From Gordionus sp. m RMFG-2023 (taxonomy: Eukaryota > Nematomorpha > Gordioida > Chordodea > Parachordodidae): DNA of 64,000 bases. This document shows, piece after piece, positions 11,883 to 23,879 of the stretch. Numbering within the stretch: the first letter of the stretch is position 1; every line of letters starts with the position of its first letter. Below the pieces are notes generated by a model. That model saw only the letters and a program-made list of their open reading frames with translations. It did no database searches and was not told where the DNA came from. The stretch lies in the NCBI RefSeq assembly GCF_954871325.1, contig NC_088776.1, positions 43,418,569 to 43,482,568 on the forward strand. Reading direction: 5' to 3'. The position numbers and the translations under genes are program-made.

Positions 11883-13197
11883 GTTGGTTATTCGATTTTA
11901 TCATTTTAGTTTTAAATAAATTGTATATTTCTATATATTAGAAATAGAACAGTTTTGACTATTTTAGGGCTATGTTTTGGGGAGGTGAAGTCTCATTGGG
12001 AAAAAATTCTATATGTTTGTTGTATTGGATAGATAGCTTAGGATAAGACCAACAAAAATATCTTATTTTGGTTATCTCATTTATATATATTTTTATTAGA
12101 TCTCCTCATCTAAATTCTTAATTTAGTCATTTTCGAAAAGAGAATGATTTGATTTTTTTTTAAATTTCAAAACATTAATAGTTTTTATACTGATCAATGT
12201 TTATGTCTAAGAATTTCTAAAATCATTAATAAAATAGAATATTGTTAAACTCTTTTTCACATTATGCCTGGTTCTTATCAAAATAATCCTATTTCTAAAG
12301 AGAAGAAAATAGTTATCAATTTTTATTTTTAAGTGCAGCTGGCTCACACCGCCGCGCAAAAGACCCAAATTGAGTTAACCCGCATCGACAGATCAGATCT
12401 TTGACTTATGCAGTAAAGTCCAGCAAGCAAAATCAATTTTTCAATTGAACTTTATTAAATTAAAGGCATTTAGTTAAATTAAATAAAAATTATGAATTGC
12501 TTTGTCTCAATACCAAATAAATTTTAGTTATCATTTAATTTAAGAAAAGAAAAGAATCGAAAACATTTTTTAAGCCCTCGATTTTCAACTTGTAATGCTC
12601 ATATCTGCTACAATGTACCATTTTCTTTATTCCCATTACACTCATGTCTAACTTAAACTAAGAAATAATTTAGATAATTTCAAAAATATTATAAATATTT
12701 TTTTTGTTATAAATAAGGAGCTTCGTTTGAAAAGGATGACTGTTTTGTTTTAAAAATGATTTAACTTTGATATTTGCCTCTATGGGATAGAACCATGAAA
12801 ATTTAATTTATTTCTGGCTCAAGCTCGGCTTTCTCCCTTTTTAAGCCAAGCCCGATAATAAATTAAGTATATTTTTTAAAGTTAGATAAAAATTGATAAT
12901 TTATTCATCCTAAAATATAAATAAATTCTAATTATTATAATATTTTAATAACAAAAATATGGTAAAATTAATGTCTATTATATTTTTTTTAGACCCTGTC
13001 CTATTTTTAAGAGAAATATTGGTTAGGCCCGAGATTTAATTCATTTTCAAATCAAATTTTTCTAAATAATCTCCTTCAGTAAATGATTTAAAATTAAGAG
13101 ATTCCGAATTCCTATAGGTTTCACATTTCCAATACGAGGTATAAAATATATAAAATTGGATATTGTTTTAATTTTTTTAAATTTATCATGCACCTAG

Positions 13198-13362
13198 GGA
13201 GCGACTCCAAAAGATGGCCCAAGTGCCGGTTGTACGATAGTAACAGCTTTACTTTCTTTAGCTAATGACGCACCGGTCAGGGATGATATTGCTATGACTG
13301 GAGAAATATCTTTGACAGGGAAAATATTGCCCGTTGGTGGTATCAAAGAAAAAGTTATTGCG
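13198..13362 (+). CDS. LONP1: LONP1 exon: catalytic Ser-Lys dyad
   Basis: Fifty-five codons in phase 0, beginning [15 protein letters not shown] and ending [11 protein letters not shown]. The Ser of GPSAGC (codon 9, bases 13222-13224) and the Lys of GGIKEK (codon 50, bases 13345-13347) are the catalytic dyad of Lon proteases. The motif [16 protein letters not shown] between them is also intact. Acceptor cacctag, donor gtagat. This is the strongest single evidence that the gene encodes an active peptidase. Confidence 0.97.
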
Positions 13363-13430
13363 GTAGATACATTAATTCTATTTTGGATAACTTTTTTTTA
13401 AAGGGATGGGCTTACCTAGAAATATGCAAA

Positions 13431-14414
13431 GTTGTTAAAGTATCTAGATACATGAATGTTGTATCATTAAGTTTCTGATCTTGATGCATTTATATAAAAA
13501 TAACTATCTATATCTATTTGTGGATAAATTTTGGTAAATTTATTTGGCGTTTTTTATATTATATTAAAATTTTAAAGTAATCCTTTTTTTTATTTGTTTG
13601 AGGCAAGTTTTACTTTACACAATGGATGACGAAAACCTAATAATAATCTTTATAATATTTTTTAAAACATATATGCTTAATATTAGTAATATTGATGAAG
13701 AATAAACAATCAACGCAGTATCAGCAAATTTTCAAACTTAATGACTGGCTTCAAATGCCAGAAAATTTAAAAGATAAAAAGAAGAATTGAAACAGCGATT
13801 CAAAAGGATAATAAGGATATAAATTTTAACTCCCTTCAGATTGACTATTCTATAAATGAGTGAGGATTTTATTATATTTAAAGATTAATCTTGCCCTACT
13901 TCCCGCACACCAGTTGAAAGACTGGGACACTAAAATAGGGATGCCTTGAAAACTAAGAGAATGTTTTATTAATGATAACAATAATATTTTATAATCATTT
14001 AATTATATATAAATAAAATGTTTGCCTCAATTCACAATTTGAGTTTTAACTAGAGTTTGAAATAAATAATCTCAAAATGTTTTGAAGATTTTTTTGCCCA
14101 AAATAAAAATTTGTGATTTCATCATAAAATATTTTTTATGCTAAAAATCACAAGTTTTTTAAAGAAATGATTTGAAATTTTAAGTAAAATTTGATCAAAA
14201 AACTTGTTTGAGCACTCTCTAAAAAATCTTTAGAGATCAAAAATCTTTAATATTTTTTTATTTTCAAGAGCATAAACTCTGGTTTCAACAATAGATTTGT
14301 AATTTTGTCAATATATACACTTTACATAATCATAATAAAAAATGTATCTTTGGGAAAATATCTCTATATATATTTTTAGATTATGCATATGTATCTAGAT
14401 ACATTTAATAACAT
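13431..14414. repeat. Candidate DNA element with GTATCTAGATACAT inverted ends
   Basis: The left end reads GTTGTTAAAGTATCTAGATAC and the right end, reverse-complemented, GTTATTAAATGTATCTAGAT. This roughly 23-bp match, 1 kb apart, suggests terminal inverted repeats, although GTATCTAGATAC is itself palindromic. The interior is AT-rich and not recognisably coding. It lies in the LONP1 intron after the catalytic exon. Confidence 0.4.
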
Positions 14415-14636
14415 TGTGACATTAGAGCGGTCATTTTTTGCTTAATTTCATAGAAATAATTGACCGGAAATTGTATATTTCAATCGCTTTTCTTCTTTTA
14501 TTTATAAAATGAGATAGAATAAGCAGATTAGAATACAAGTTTAAAGTGATAAATAAAAATATGTAATATATTATATTATAACTAAATAAAAATAATTTGT
14601 AATTGCCCAATTAATTAGGTAATAGATATCTAATGT

Positions 14637-15297
14637 AGGTCTGTGCGTATCCGCACTTTCACCGATCCTATTCAATATTTTCCGATATTACTTAAAACCC
14701 GATCCGATATTTAAATGATTACTTACCATCTATTTTTTTTTATCAATGCCATAAAAATATCAATATTCTCTATTTTTTTTAAAAACCAACTAACTATTAC
14801 AAATGATTAAGTGTATTTTATTTTTTTCATTCTCCCAAAATTTAATAATCTCATTTAAAATATTTGCAACTTTGGGTGAATGTAGTATTGTTAAACAGCT
14901 CCATTTAACTGTATAAAAGGAGTTAAATCAAGATTTTAGCCAAAATATTATTACCTAAGCCTCAAAATATTGCCAATAGAAATTCAAACCTTTCTGCCAT
15001 CTGTGGGCAAAATCAATAAGCTTGAGTAATTTACTTTTGGCCAAAATATTGAGATAAACGTTTTTAAAATTGGCTAAATCGAACCGTTTAACAACATTAG
15101 CTGATTGTGGCAAAAAATAGTGTAAAATGTTAAACTATTTTTAAACATTTATAACAAAAAATTGTATTTTGGTTTCTTTCATTAATTATTTATTATAAAT
15201 AACCAAAAACAATTTTAAAAAAATATCGGATCAATTCAGGTTTTAAAAAAATATTGGCCCTATTTGTTATTTTTTGAAAACCCTAAACATCGGTGTC
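14637..15297. repeat. GATCCGATATT-type element with a MITE nested inside
   Basis: The left end (AGGTCTGTGCGTATCC, then CCGATATTACTTAAAACCCG) matches the sequence beginning at 3744. Complementary words (ATCGGATCAATTCAGG) appear near 15220-15290. The MITE at 14884-15098 sits inside. The right end is uncertain. Confidence 0.45.
14884..15098. repeat. AGTGTTGTTAAAC-family MITE, copy 1
   Basis: Ends AGTATTGTTAAACAGC and, reverse-complemented, AATGTTGTTAAACGGTTCG, 215 bp apart. It shares an interior with GATTTTAGCCAAAAT and a mid-part YCTNTGRGCAAAATC with four other copies in this window. Confidence 0.75.
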
Positions 15298-15599
15298 TAT
15301 CTGAGACTTAATATAGCCATAATCTAATGTTAAGCATAATTTTTGCAATATTGAGGATAATTTATGTAAGATTTAATATTTTTTGTCACTAACCTTTACG
15401 ATCTCTGGGTTTTCAAAAAAATTTTTTAAATTACCTGAATTTTTTTTAGTTAACATATTTTTCAAAATGATTTTTTTATTTTTTAAAAAAATTTAAAATT
15501 TTTAGAGGTTTTTCAAATTTTTCAGGGATTCGAGCCCTTATGCCCGCCTCCCAAATATAACATATCTTCTTTCCCATCAAGTTAAGATCGTCTAACAAT

Positions 15600-17277
15600 C
15601 TTTTTATTTACCAAGTTCAAGTTCATCTATTAATTTTTTCCGTTTTCATCTCCTAACTTTATAATCTTCCCTTATTTGTGATAAAGCATCTGCAATTATA
15701 TTTGTACACTATCATAATCATATGCAGATAATTTATAAACCCAACGTAATAATCTTTGGTTTGATGCAACTTGTTTTATATTCTCTATAGTTTAATTCTT
15801 CAAACGTTGGTAGAATTATTCTCCACATAATCGTAGTTCACCTGAAGTTTTACGTACCACTACCATTAGAGTACTCCAGGTTACTCTTGTTGTTGATGGA
15901 TCTATTTTCTTTATTATATTATTTTCTTCCAAACGTTTCAGTTCATTTTCAATAACGGTACTCGCAGTGCAATTGGTTTTGTATTTTCTTCCAATTGTAG
16001 TTTTCCTTCGACATTTTTTATTAATCCTAATTTATTATCAAACACTGTAACAAATTCTTTATATAGTTTGTCAATTTCACGTTACCATTATCATATCTTG
16101 TTAATTTTTACATATGTTGGTAACGATAAGTCAAATTCTATAATCCCTGGAAATCCAAATAGGCTGTGTCAAATTCTATAATCCACGGAAATCTAAATAG
16201 TCTGTATCAATCACGATAAGTCAAATTCTATAATCCACGGAAATCTAAATAGGCTGTATCAATCATTTTGATAGTTCCCTTTATCATTATCATAAATTCT
16301 ATAATCCATGGAAATCTAAATAGGCTGCATCAATCATTTTGATAGTGCCCTTTATCATTATTATAAATTCTATAATCCATGGAAATCTAAATAGGCTGCA
16401 TCAATCATTTTGATAGTGCCCTTTATCATTATTATAAATTCTATAACTTTGTTTAAGTTTAACGGTTGGTCTTCGTCTTTAGTATCTGGGTGTCGTAAAC
16501 ATAGTTCTCCGGCGATTAATTGATCGTTAATTCTTAGTTCTTCATTATCTTCAAATTCGCATCATCGGGCTAGCTCCTTTATAGTTTTTAAACAACTCAA
16601 AACGGATTCTGTAGGCCCGCGACTTAATCTAATGAATTCAATTCTAGATGCCAGAACAGTTGTTTTATCTTTATAAGTTGTTTTGCAATTTTGTATATAT
16701 CTGCCCATATTTCCTTGGGAAAAGTAATTTTTTTTTTATATCAGTTAATATTTATTCCTCCATAAGCTATAAATAGTTTTTTTCAAAGTGACGTTAATTT
16801 GAGGAATATTTTTTTTTTCCATAGTCATCAATAGAAAATTTTTAGGATATTTTATGTGTCTATAGTCGTATAGCCCATTTATCTCTCATCTTTTATCCAT
16901 AATTTCTAAACAAATTTATTATTATTTTATTTATTTTTTTTATAAACAGAAAAAAAAGTTAAAATTCTATATAACATTTAACTTGACCGAAAACCGAAAA
17001 CCGCGCGACTTTTTTACCTCGTCGCCAAATATTATATCGAAAGTTTAAAAACAATAATGAATTTTATTTGTAATTCTTTTGTATATATACATTTATATAA
17101 TTATTCCATTTAACTTCTAATAATATGCAATTTGATTAACCTCGATAATATAATATTACATGTCGGAAAGTTATAATAATATAAAATACAAATAACGTCC
17201 TTTTAAAATATATAACCTAACCTTTTGAATATATACGATATTCAAATATAACAATTACTATTCTATACAGTGTCAAC
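15600..17277 (-). mobile_element. Gypsy (Ty3) LTR retrotransposon fragment, minus strand, with 5' LTR
   Basis: On the minus strand: a probable LTR (17277 down to about 17025, starting TGTATAGAATAG), a primer-binding-like TTTGGCGACGAGG next to it, gag-like sequence (about 16740-16440), a tandemly repeated stretch (16130-16440) and Pol sequence with KLGLIKNVEGKLQLEENTKP (about 16090-15950) leading to reverse transcriptase remains. No second LTR is seen below 15600. It is a fossil with many breaks and sits antisense in a LONP1 intron. Confidence 0.75.
16130..16443. repeat. Tandem repeat, up to 71-bp unit, five to six copies
   Basis: The core ATTCTATAATCCATGGAAAT recurs. The last three units start near 16221, 16292 and 16363 with a 71-bp period and are nearly identical; earlier units are shorter (37-52 bp). 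The repeat lies within the minus-strand Gypsy fragment and is probably an expansion after insertion. Confidence 0.85.
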
Positions 17278-17373
17278 CTTCTTAACTCTAGTCAAAATGA
17301 TCACCCTATATTGGTTTTATTGTGTATTTAATAATTTATATATTCCATTAATTTTTGTTGAACATATTTTCAG

Positions 17374-17664
17374 GCTAAAAGAGCAGGTGTCAAAACGGTA
17401 ATACTTCCCCTAGAAAATAGAAAAGATTTTGACGATCTACCTCAATTTATTAAGGATGAATTAACCGTTCATTTCGTGGAAAACTATCCTCAGGTATTTA
17501 GTGTTGCTTTTCCGCCCCAATTAATCGAAAAATCACTAGTCTCTATACCCAAACCAGCTGTGACACACGCTCAAAATTTTCAAGGTACGATCGAAGGTAA
17601 TAAAAAGAAAGAAATTTTAGAAGACATTGACGAAAAATACCGAGAGTCTAACGTAAAATCATAA
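17374..17664 (+). CDS. LONP1: LONP1 terminal exon with stop codon
   Basis: It opens after acceptor attttcag with AKRAGVKTVILPLENRKDF, continues through HFVENYPQVFSVAFPP and ends in TAA at 17662-17664. The start matches the human C-terminus closely. After AFPP the human protein stops within about ten residues, whereas here about 45 more follow (rich in Lys, Glu and Asn, ending RESNVKS). An AATAAA at 17676-17681 lies 12 bases after the stop and could be a poly(A) signal, though this motif is expected often by chance in such AT-rich DNA. Confidence 0.95.
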   Translation, partial: AKRAGVKTVILPLENRKDFDDLPQFIKDELTVHFVENYPQVFSVAFPPQLIEKSLVSIPKPAVTHAQNFQGTIEGNKKKEILEDIDEKYRESNVKS

Positions 17665-20080
17665 TTTCGGCCCAAAATAAATTAGATAATAGTTACACAA
17701 ATCATCAATCAAAACTCTTGTCATTATACATTAGTATATTTATTTTTTACTATTTCCGATTCAATGAAACGACATATTTTAAATGCATCTTTTTAAAATT
17801 AAAACCTTATTTCAATTGTGTTTGTAACAATAGACCAAAAATTATGATCATGTTAAAAATAAACCTAATGAATGGAAGATGTTAATAAAAATAATAATCA
17901 TTCAATTTGGTATTATTATATTTTAAAACTGAAAATATCTGATATTTGATAGATATTATTAAACTCAGAAAAACAAGAAAGAAAGAATTGGAATTTTAGA
18001 AATCGGTATTTATTAATTCTATATCCTAAAATATTTTAAATTAATTATCTATCTATATATCATATATAGATTGAGATTAGTCATTAATAAATTCAAGTTT
18101 TAACTTAAATATCGATCCCATATAAACCCATATCCAGATTAAATCGAGTAACTGCCCCCTCAAAACCTTCAAATGTCCCTTCAGAAAATAAAATTTGCTA
18201 GTCTACCGTCGATGTTATAAAGATTATAACTATGAATTTTGATCTAAAAGTCTTTCATTTTCGTGATATTAATTTTTATTCTCGGCGTTATATTATAATT
18301 ATAATATTGAATTTTAATTTTTTTTTATATGTCTATTTTATTTTCTGCAAGCAAAAATGCTATCAATAAGTCATCTTTCCTTCTATGTTAATGTTATTAT
18401 GATTACGATATTTATGGTTCACCTTAAAATTATACATAATCATTAAAACAGATTTTGCCTTATTTATGCTTATTGTTGTAATAGGAGAATCGCCGAGACC
18501 CACAAAAATTTTATATAATAGAAGCTAAGGTACTCGATTCTCCTATCACAATATGCAGAAATAAGACAAATTATCAGCACTGAAATATGTCGAAACATAA
18601 CATTCACATATCCCTATTAATTAAAAAAATATATTAGCTGCTATACATTTTAAAAATTATAATGAGCAAGCGTTCTATAAGATGACCAAGACGTGTTAAG
18701 CATAGAAAGTGCCCTTATTAATAGTTCAATTTTTATGGTCTCTTATTCGATTCTTGGCCAGTCGATGAATTTCTTCATGACGGAATTTTGGCCATTATTA
18801 TGTGAGTTAGGTCAATTGCCGACTCCGTTTAGACAATTGTCTAATATATCGGATTCATATCATCACCGTTATTGTTACTTCTTTTGAAACCTTAAATTCT
18901 ATTCGCCCCTTCATCGCAACTGGTCAGCATGCTTCCTCGTGGATCGTAACCCAGCTTTACTTCGTTAGAATATAATCATTTCTCTATTTAGTGTTTAGCC
19001 TTGTGTTTCGGGTTTTTTATCACGCATCATTGTTAAATAGTTTTTATATTTATTCTATTTTCTCAGGTTTTAGGTGATTTTCTAGAACCATTTGGACATT
19101 CATTATTTAACTACCTAATTTTAGTTATATATTTCATCATTTTTCAAATTAACAATATATTTTATAAAATAAACAATTACCTTGAAACTTACAAATTAAA
19201 TTAAATTAACCCAAAAACTTAAGAATAATATTTAAAAAAATATTATTAAAAATCACCGCTAATGGTGATACAAAGTAATTTCACCTACACAATTTAGATT
19301 ATGTAACAATACCAATTTTATTTAGGGAATCTGTTAAAATTAAATATTTTATATCCATTTTTAATTTACCTGCAAAGATTAATAATTGCGTGTTTATACT
19401 TTAAATTTTACGCAAAGCACATATTAATTTTTAGCTCATAACTTTATTTTCACTTTAGTTAATAAAACACTTATATTTCATTATTTATAATACAAAAACC
19501 ATAATTATTAAAATGTCTAATATCTTGTATATTTTTTTTATATTAATGCAAACAATAAAAATAATATTAATAAAAAAAATAACACTATCTAAATATAAAT
19601 AAAATACTCGCGATAAACGCTGCATCCTAATAAAAAAATCAGTAGGTTGCTTAATATTATTTTTTTTGGGCCAATTTAATGACTCAAACTCCTCGGTGAC
19701 TTATCAGGTTTTGTATCCGATGTTCCGAATATGCTATCTTAGACACCTCCACGGTAGTATCGACTGTTATGAGTGCCCATTTTCCCCTAGCATCTGTTGT
19801 ATTGCTATCCTACCCAGGTAATCTACTCTACCTCGGGCAGTTTCTCTATATATGATCACGTAAATGGTAATGATAACACGTCTTGTAAGCTCTATTCTCT
19901 TGCCCTTGAAACATTGTTGCCCTCGGAGGTGATTCAGAGTATGAAGTCACCGATTAATGAGAATCTCGTTAAACTATTGATTATTTGGTCAATTATAGGC
20001 TTTAAATCTTAAAGGATTTATATATTTATTAGGTCTATCATCTTCGCATTACATTCATCGGTACATACTCTGTTTGTTAG
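17665..20080. other. Intergenic DNA after LONP1
   Basis: AT-rich DNA without recognised genes. Two patches are less AT-rich: 18680-18990 and 19640-20010. Each allows open frames of about 65-70 codons on the + strand, but none of the products is familiar and no splice-bounded exon stands out. Confidence 0.5.
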
Positions 20081-20088
20081 AATAATTA

Positions 20089-20509
20089 GAGGTCTGCAAA
20101 TGGCAAAATTTTTAGACCCTGCCTGATTTAGTTCCGGCCCGGCCGATTCCAATTTTTTACTAAGATTGCCCGGTCCGATTTTTTAAAATCCATAAATGTC
20201 CCCTACAAAAAATAAACAATAACGAAGATTTAAGTTTCATGATTTTCTTATTAAAGCAATAAACACAAAATGTAGGAAAAGGAAATAGTATTTATAAATG
20301 AATGATCATGTAGCGGGTCATTTAATCATTAAAATTATATTTATAAACAAAATAATTATTTTAACAAAATTAAGCTTTCAAATATTTTTTTTTAATTATC
20401 TATTAAACGCGCTGGGCATCTACCTTTTGCCAGCCAGGTCCATTAATTTTTTCGCCCGTCCCGGCTCAATTAATTTTTTCCAAACGTTACTCGGGAATTG
20501 CAGGTTTCT
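20089..20509. mobile_element. GC-rich MITE with 8-bp target duplication
   Basis: Terminal inverted repeats GAGGTCTGCAAATGGC and, reverse-complemented, AGAAACCTGCAATTCCC. Flanks AATAATTA (20081-20088) and AATAATTC (20510-20517) match at 7 of 8 bases, a target-site duplication length used by hAT elements. The subterminal regions hold GGCCCGGCCG-type words. It has no convincing coding capacity, so it is a non-autonomous element. Confidence 0.75.
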
Positions 20510-20637
20510 AATAATTCACATTTCCATTACAATATTTTCAAAAAAATTTATCGATGATATTTAATTACTAAATATCTGCTTTTATATTAATTGAGACAAA
20601 TCCAAATTAGATAAGCTGATTTCAGCAGTTAGTACTT

Positions 20638-20829
20638 GAGATTTGCAATGGTTTTTTAGTCCGCTCATTATCCGGGCAGACATGGGTGGACTTTCTACGA
20701 TATTTTAAACATTAGGCGGGCAGATAGGTTAAACAAAATTTAGGATATAGGGGGAGAGGGGCTAGTTAAAAAATTTTAAAACAACGAATGGGCGGCCTTA
20801 TTGGCCAAATCCGCCTATTGCAGACCTCT
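20638..20829. repeat. GC-rich MITE, second copy, adjacent
   Basis: Ends GAGATTTGCAATGG and, reverse-complemented, AGAGGTCTGCAATAGGC. The interior holds GGGCAGAC and GGCGGGCAG words. No target duplication is evident. Confidence 0.55.
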
Positions 20830-22571
20830 ATTTAGTATATCAATATATTTTGGGCTTAGCGCGATAATGGTTAAAAATTTCTAAAAAAATGTTTACTATT
20901 AATATTTAATAATAACCTTTAAACTTTTATTATAAACTTACTAAACAACGTTCAAATTTAAAAAATATATAATCTACTTACAAATTTTTTTAAAAAATAA
21001 AATAATCTTAAGGCATCTGCCTAACAACTCTTTAGAAAAAGAGTGTGATTTTATTAGTTTGCACTTAAAAAAATTAATTTTTTTCTTTATACCTCCAAAA
21101 TCTATGGCTGTTCCAGTCTAGACCTTGCTCTTCAAATATATTTCACCATCGCACTCTAAGTGGGCTTTGATCGTAAAATATAATTTTGCACTAGGAATAA
21201 GACGAATCATGGTTGTATCCTATATTTTCTTAAAGGCTTGAACATTAGGGAGACTTTTTCCCTCACTGAAATCGGTTCATTTATCATAAATTTAACAACG
21301 AATATTTCAGGAATCTAAATAAAATGGATTTCTAAGAAAATCTTTTATCTCTAAATTTTTATCATAAATCTTTAAATAATCTAAAAGTTAAATCAATATG
21401 ACCAGGTACAGTATATTATAAATATAATAAAATCCCTTATCATAATCTGATAAAAAAAAATTAAATTTCATTTTTAATATTATATTAAGTGGCATTACAT
21501 AATTACTACACAATTTATTATACAAAATATCGATATAAAAGTAACATCTCTTAAAAAGTTTAACTCTTAAAATAATTAAACTAATATTTAAATTATAAAT
21601 AGAATAGACATTTAAAAAAATTTATAAAACCCCCCTCGCGGATGAAAATCATTAATTTTAATTATAAATATTATCTTAAGGATATTGCATTGAAAATGCT
21701 CTAAGACTTCATGGAAAAGTTATGTTTATGAATTTATAATCTTTGATATTTAAGAAAATTTATTTAAAATATTCACCTAAATTACCTATGTCCATTGTAA
21801 ATAATTTCATAATGACTCGGAAAAAAGATCCGAAAATTTTTTGTTATAATAAAAAAAAAAATTTATCTATAAAATATAATTATAATTTAAAAAAAATGGT
21901 ATCATATGGGAATCACCTCTCCACCCATATCAGAAGGCGTAGTATTTTTAAAAAATGATTCAATAAGGAGGAATGTTACATTTATTGCACCTCCATCTTA
22001 TTAAATATGTTTTAGTTTTAGTAGTCAATATTAATATAGCTTTAAGTTCTAAATTCTTATCGCTTTATATAATTGGTAAATTTAAAAGTAATAAATGAAA
22101 TATCATATATGATTAGCTCCTGTTTTAAATATAAATACTCGAGCTCTGTACTCCTCTACGTTACGTTTGCGCTCTCATTCTGTTTCACAAAGAGAAGACT
22201 CGTTAGCATATAGCCTCACATGGCATAATATTTGATATGCTATTATGGTTAGGGCTAAGAATTGTTGAAATAAAAATATATAGTAGCTCAAGTTAATAAA
22301 AATAGTGGATATTTTATTTATGCGAAAATATATATAGTGTATATTTCATTTTGTGTCTCAATTAGAATAAGTATATACATCAATAGTATAATAAACAATT
22401 TATGGGCGATTTTGTATTTGTGATATTTTTGTAAATATTTTTTTTTAAGAAATGGAATATGTGGCATAGTAAAATTTATAGCTATAAACTATAAAGTTAT
22501 GTTTGTTTTGAGTAAGTAATATGTGTGAGTGGTGTACATTAAGAAACATAAATAAAATGTTTTTCTATCCA
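20830..22571. other. AT-rich DNA with one TATA-like site
   Basis: No gene is seen. At 22130-22137 TATAAATA is followed by about 60 bases of unusually mixed composition (CGAGCTCTGTACTCCTC onwards), which could be a core promoter or part of an LTR. Confidence 0.4.
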
Positions 22572-22572
22572 G

Positions 22573-22678
22573 GCCCTCGGGTCAGTTTGGAGAGAATCAT
22601 ACTTCATTTACAAGAAATATCTGACAAGGACATCAAATAAAGCCGAAGAAAATGATTTTTTGAATGCTATTATCCATC
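22573..22678 (+). other. Candidate orphan exon, unrecognised
   Basis: After a good acceptor (tttttctatccag) an open frame reads ALGSVWRESYFIYKKYL..., continuing NKAEENDFLNAIIHL to a possible weak donor (ctag|gtcctt). Codon content is more balanced than the surroundings. I do not recognise the protein. It may be an exon of an unknown gene or a remnant of a transposon ORF. Confidence 0.25.
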
Positions 22679-23469
22679 TAGGTCCTTTGATTTAGCTCAT
22701 TGTGAGGGGGGGGGGCATGTGAAAACCTATCAGAAATAAATCTTTTTAAAAATATAAAGTGAAAGTTAATTTTAAAAAATATTTAATTCATAGTTACAGT
22801 CACTTTGTTTCAAATCTGAGTTTGGTTGGGGTACAAGAAGGGTAAGATATTTATAATATGATATTTCCACATAAAACAAAACAGGCCCGACTTGTTTCAT
22901 CTATTTGGGGGTGGGTCAGACAAAAATTGGGTGGAGGGGAGCAGTTAAAAAAAATTTAACACCATAGAACGAATATTTAAGTTATTTGAACACAAAATTG
23001 AAATATACGATTTTATTTGAAAAATATCACATATAAAAATATATAATGATCAAGTCTGTTTATAAATTTAGATGAAAGATAAGAATTGATTTGTAGCTGG
23101 AAAGAAATAAGTTGATTTAATGATTTTACAAATATTATATAATGTTGATATATTAATTGTGCTTGTATTACTTGTTAGGAATTCAATTATAAAATATATG
23201 TAATTTAGAAAATATTTATAATCATATTACAATTGGTATTATGTCAATGATTGAGCAGTGTAAAACTAACAAAAATTTTGCATTAACAATATAATTTTGG
23301 TTGACATGTATTTAAATATGTTGAAAACATTTCCAAAATTAATCGGGGCCATCATATTTTTACCGATCTAATTTTTCCCCAATGACATTTAAGACTCTTA
23401 TATCTCTCCTCTAAGTCTATCTATATCAACAAATACGGTTTAATAAATCAATTGTTTGATATCTGTACT

Positions 23470-23590
23470 AGAGGTCTGCAGTTGGTGGGTGTGACAAAAT
23501 TTTTTAACAATGGGTGAGTTAAAAATAATTTTTAAATGAGGCCGGTTAGTTTTTAATTAATCAGCGGATGACCACCCCATAGGAATTAAA
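23470..23590. repeat. Left end of an AGAGGTCTGC-family MITE
   Basis: AGAGGTCTGCAGTTGGTGGG begins abruptly inside a sequence block that also occurs, uninterrupted, at about 37010-37100, so it looks inserted there. The right end is not clear. Confidence 0.45.
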
Positions 23591-23879
23591 GTCTTTTAAT
23601 TTACAGTCAAACCAGATCATTGCGAAGCGTTGGGACTTAAAATTTTTGTTTTCGCGATTATAAGACTAATTATTTGTTAGATATTGACCAATTTTGTGTT
23701 ATCATTAATAATATATTATTTACATATAATTTAAGTATTAAATCTATCAAATTTGACATCAATAATGCACAAGTTTTTATTGCGTTTATTAAAAAAAATC
23801 ATATGAATTAAAAATATTTTTTCCAATTTATGTCTAATCTGGATATTACCATATGATAAATTTTTTTATTTAGGTTTAA

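Noticed and set aside
12336-12420. GC-richer patch, considered as an extra LONP1 exon or a tRNA-derived SINE
   Set aside because: The neighbouring exons join in phase without it, and no A and B box pair is visible.
15521-15550. GATTCGAGCCC resembling a tRNA B box
   Set aside because: No A box at the right distance and no cloverleaf could be drawn.
16130-16443. CRISPR-like array
   Set aside because: The units are contiguous 71-bp repeats without unique spacers, in eukaryotic DNA inside a Gypsy fossil.
20088-20829. One single 742-bp element with AGAGGTCTGCAA at both outer ends
   Set aside because: The inner end at 20509 gives a matching 8-bp duplication with the left flank, while the outer right flank does not, so two adjacent elements fit better.
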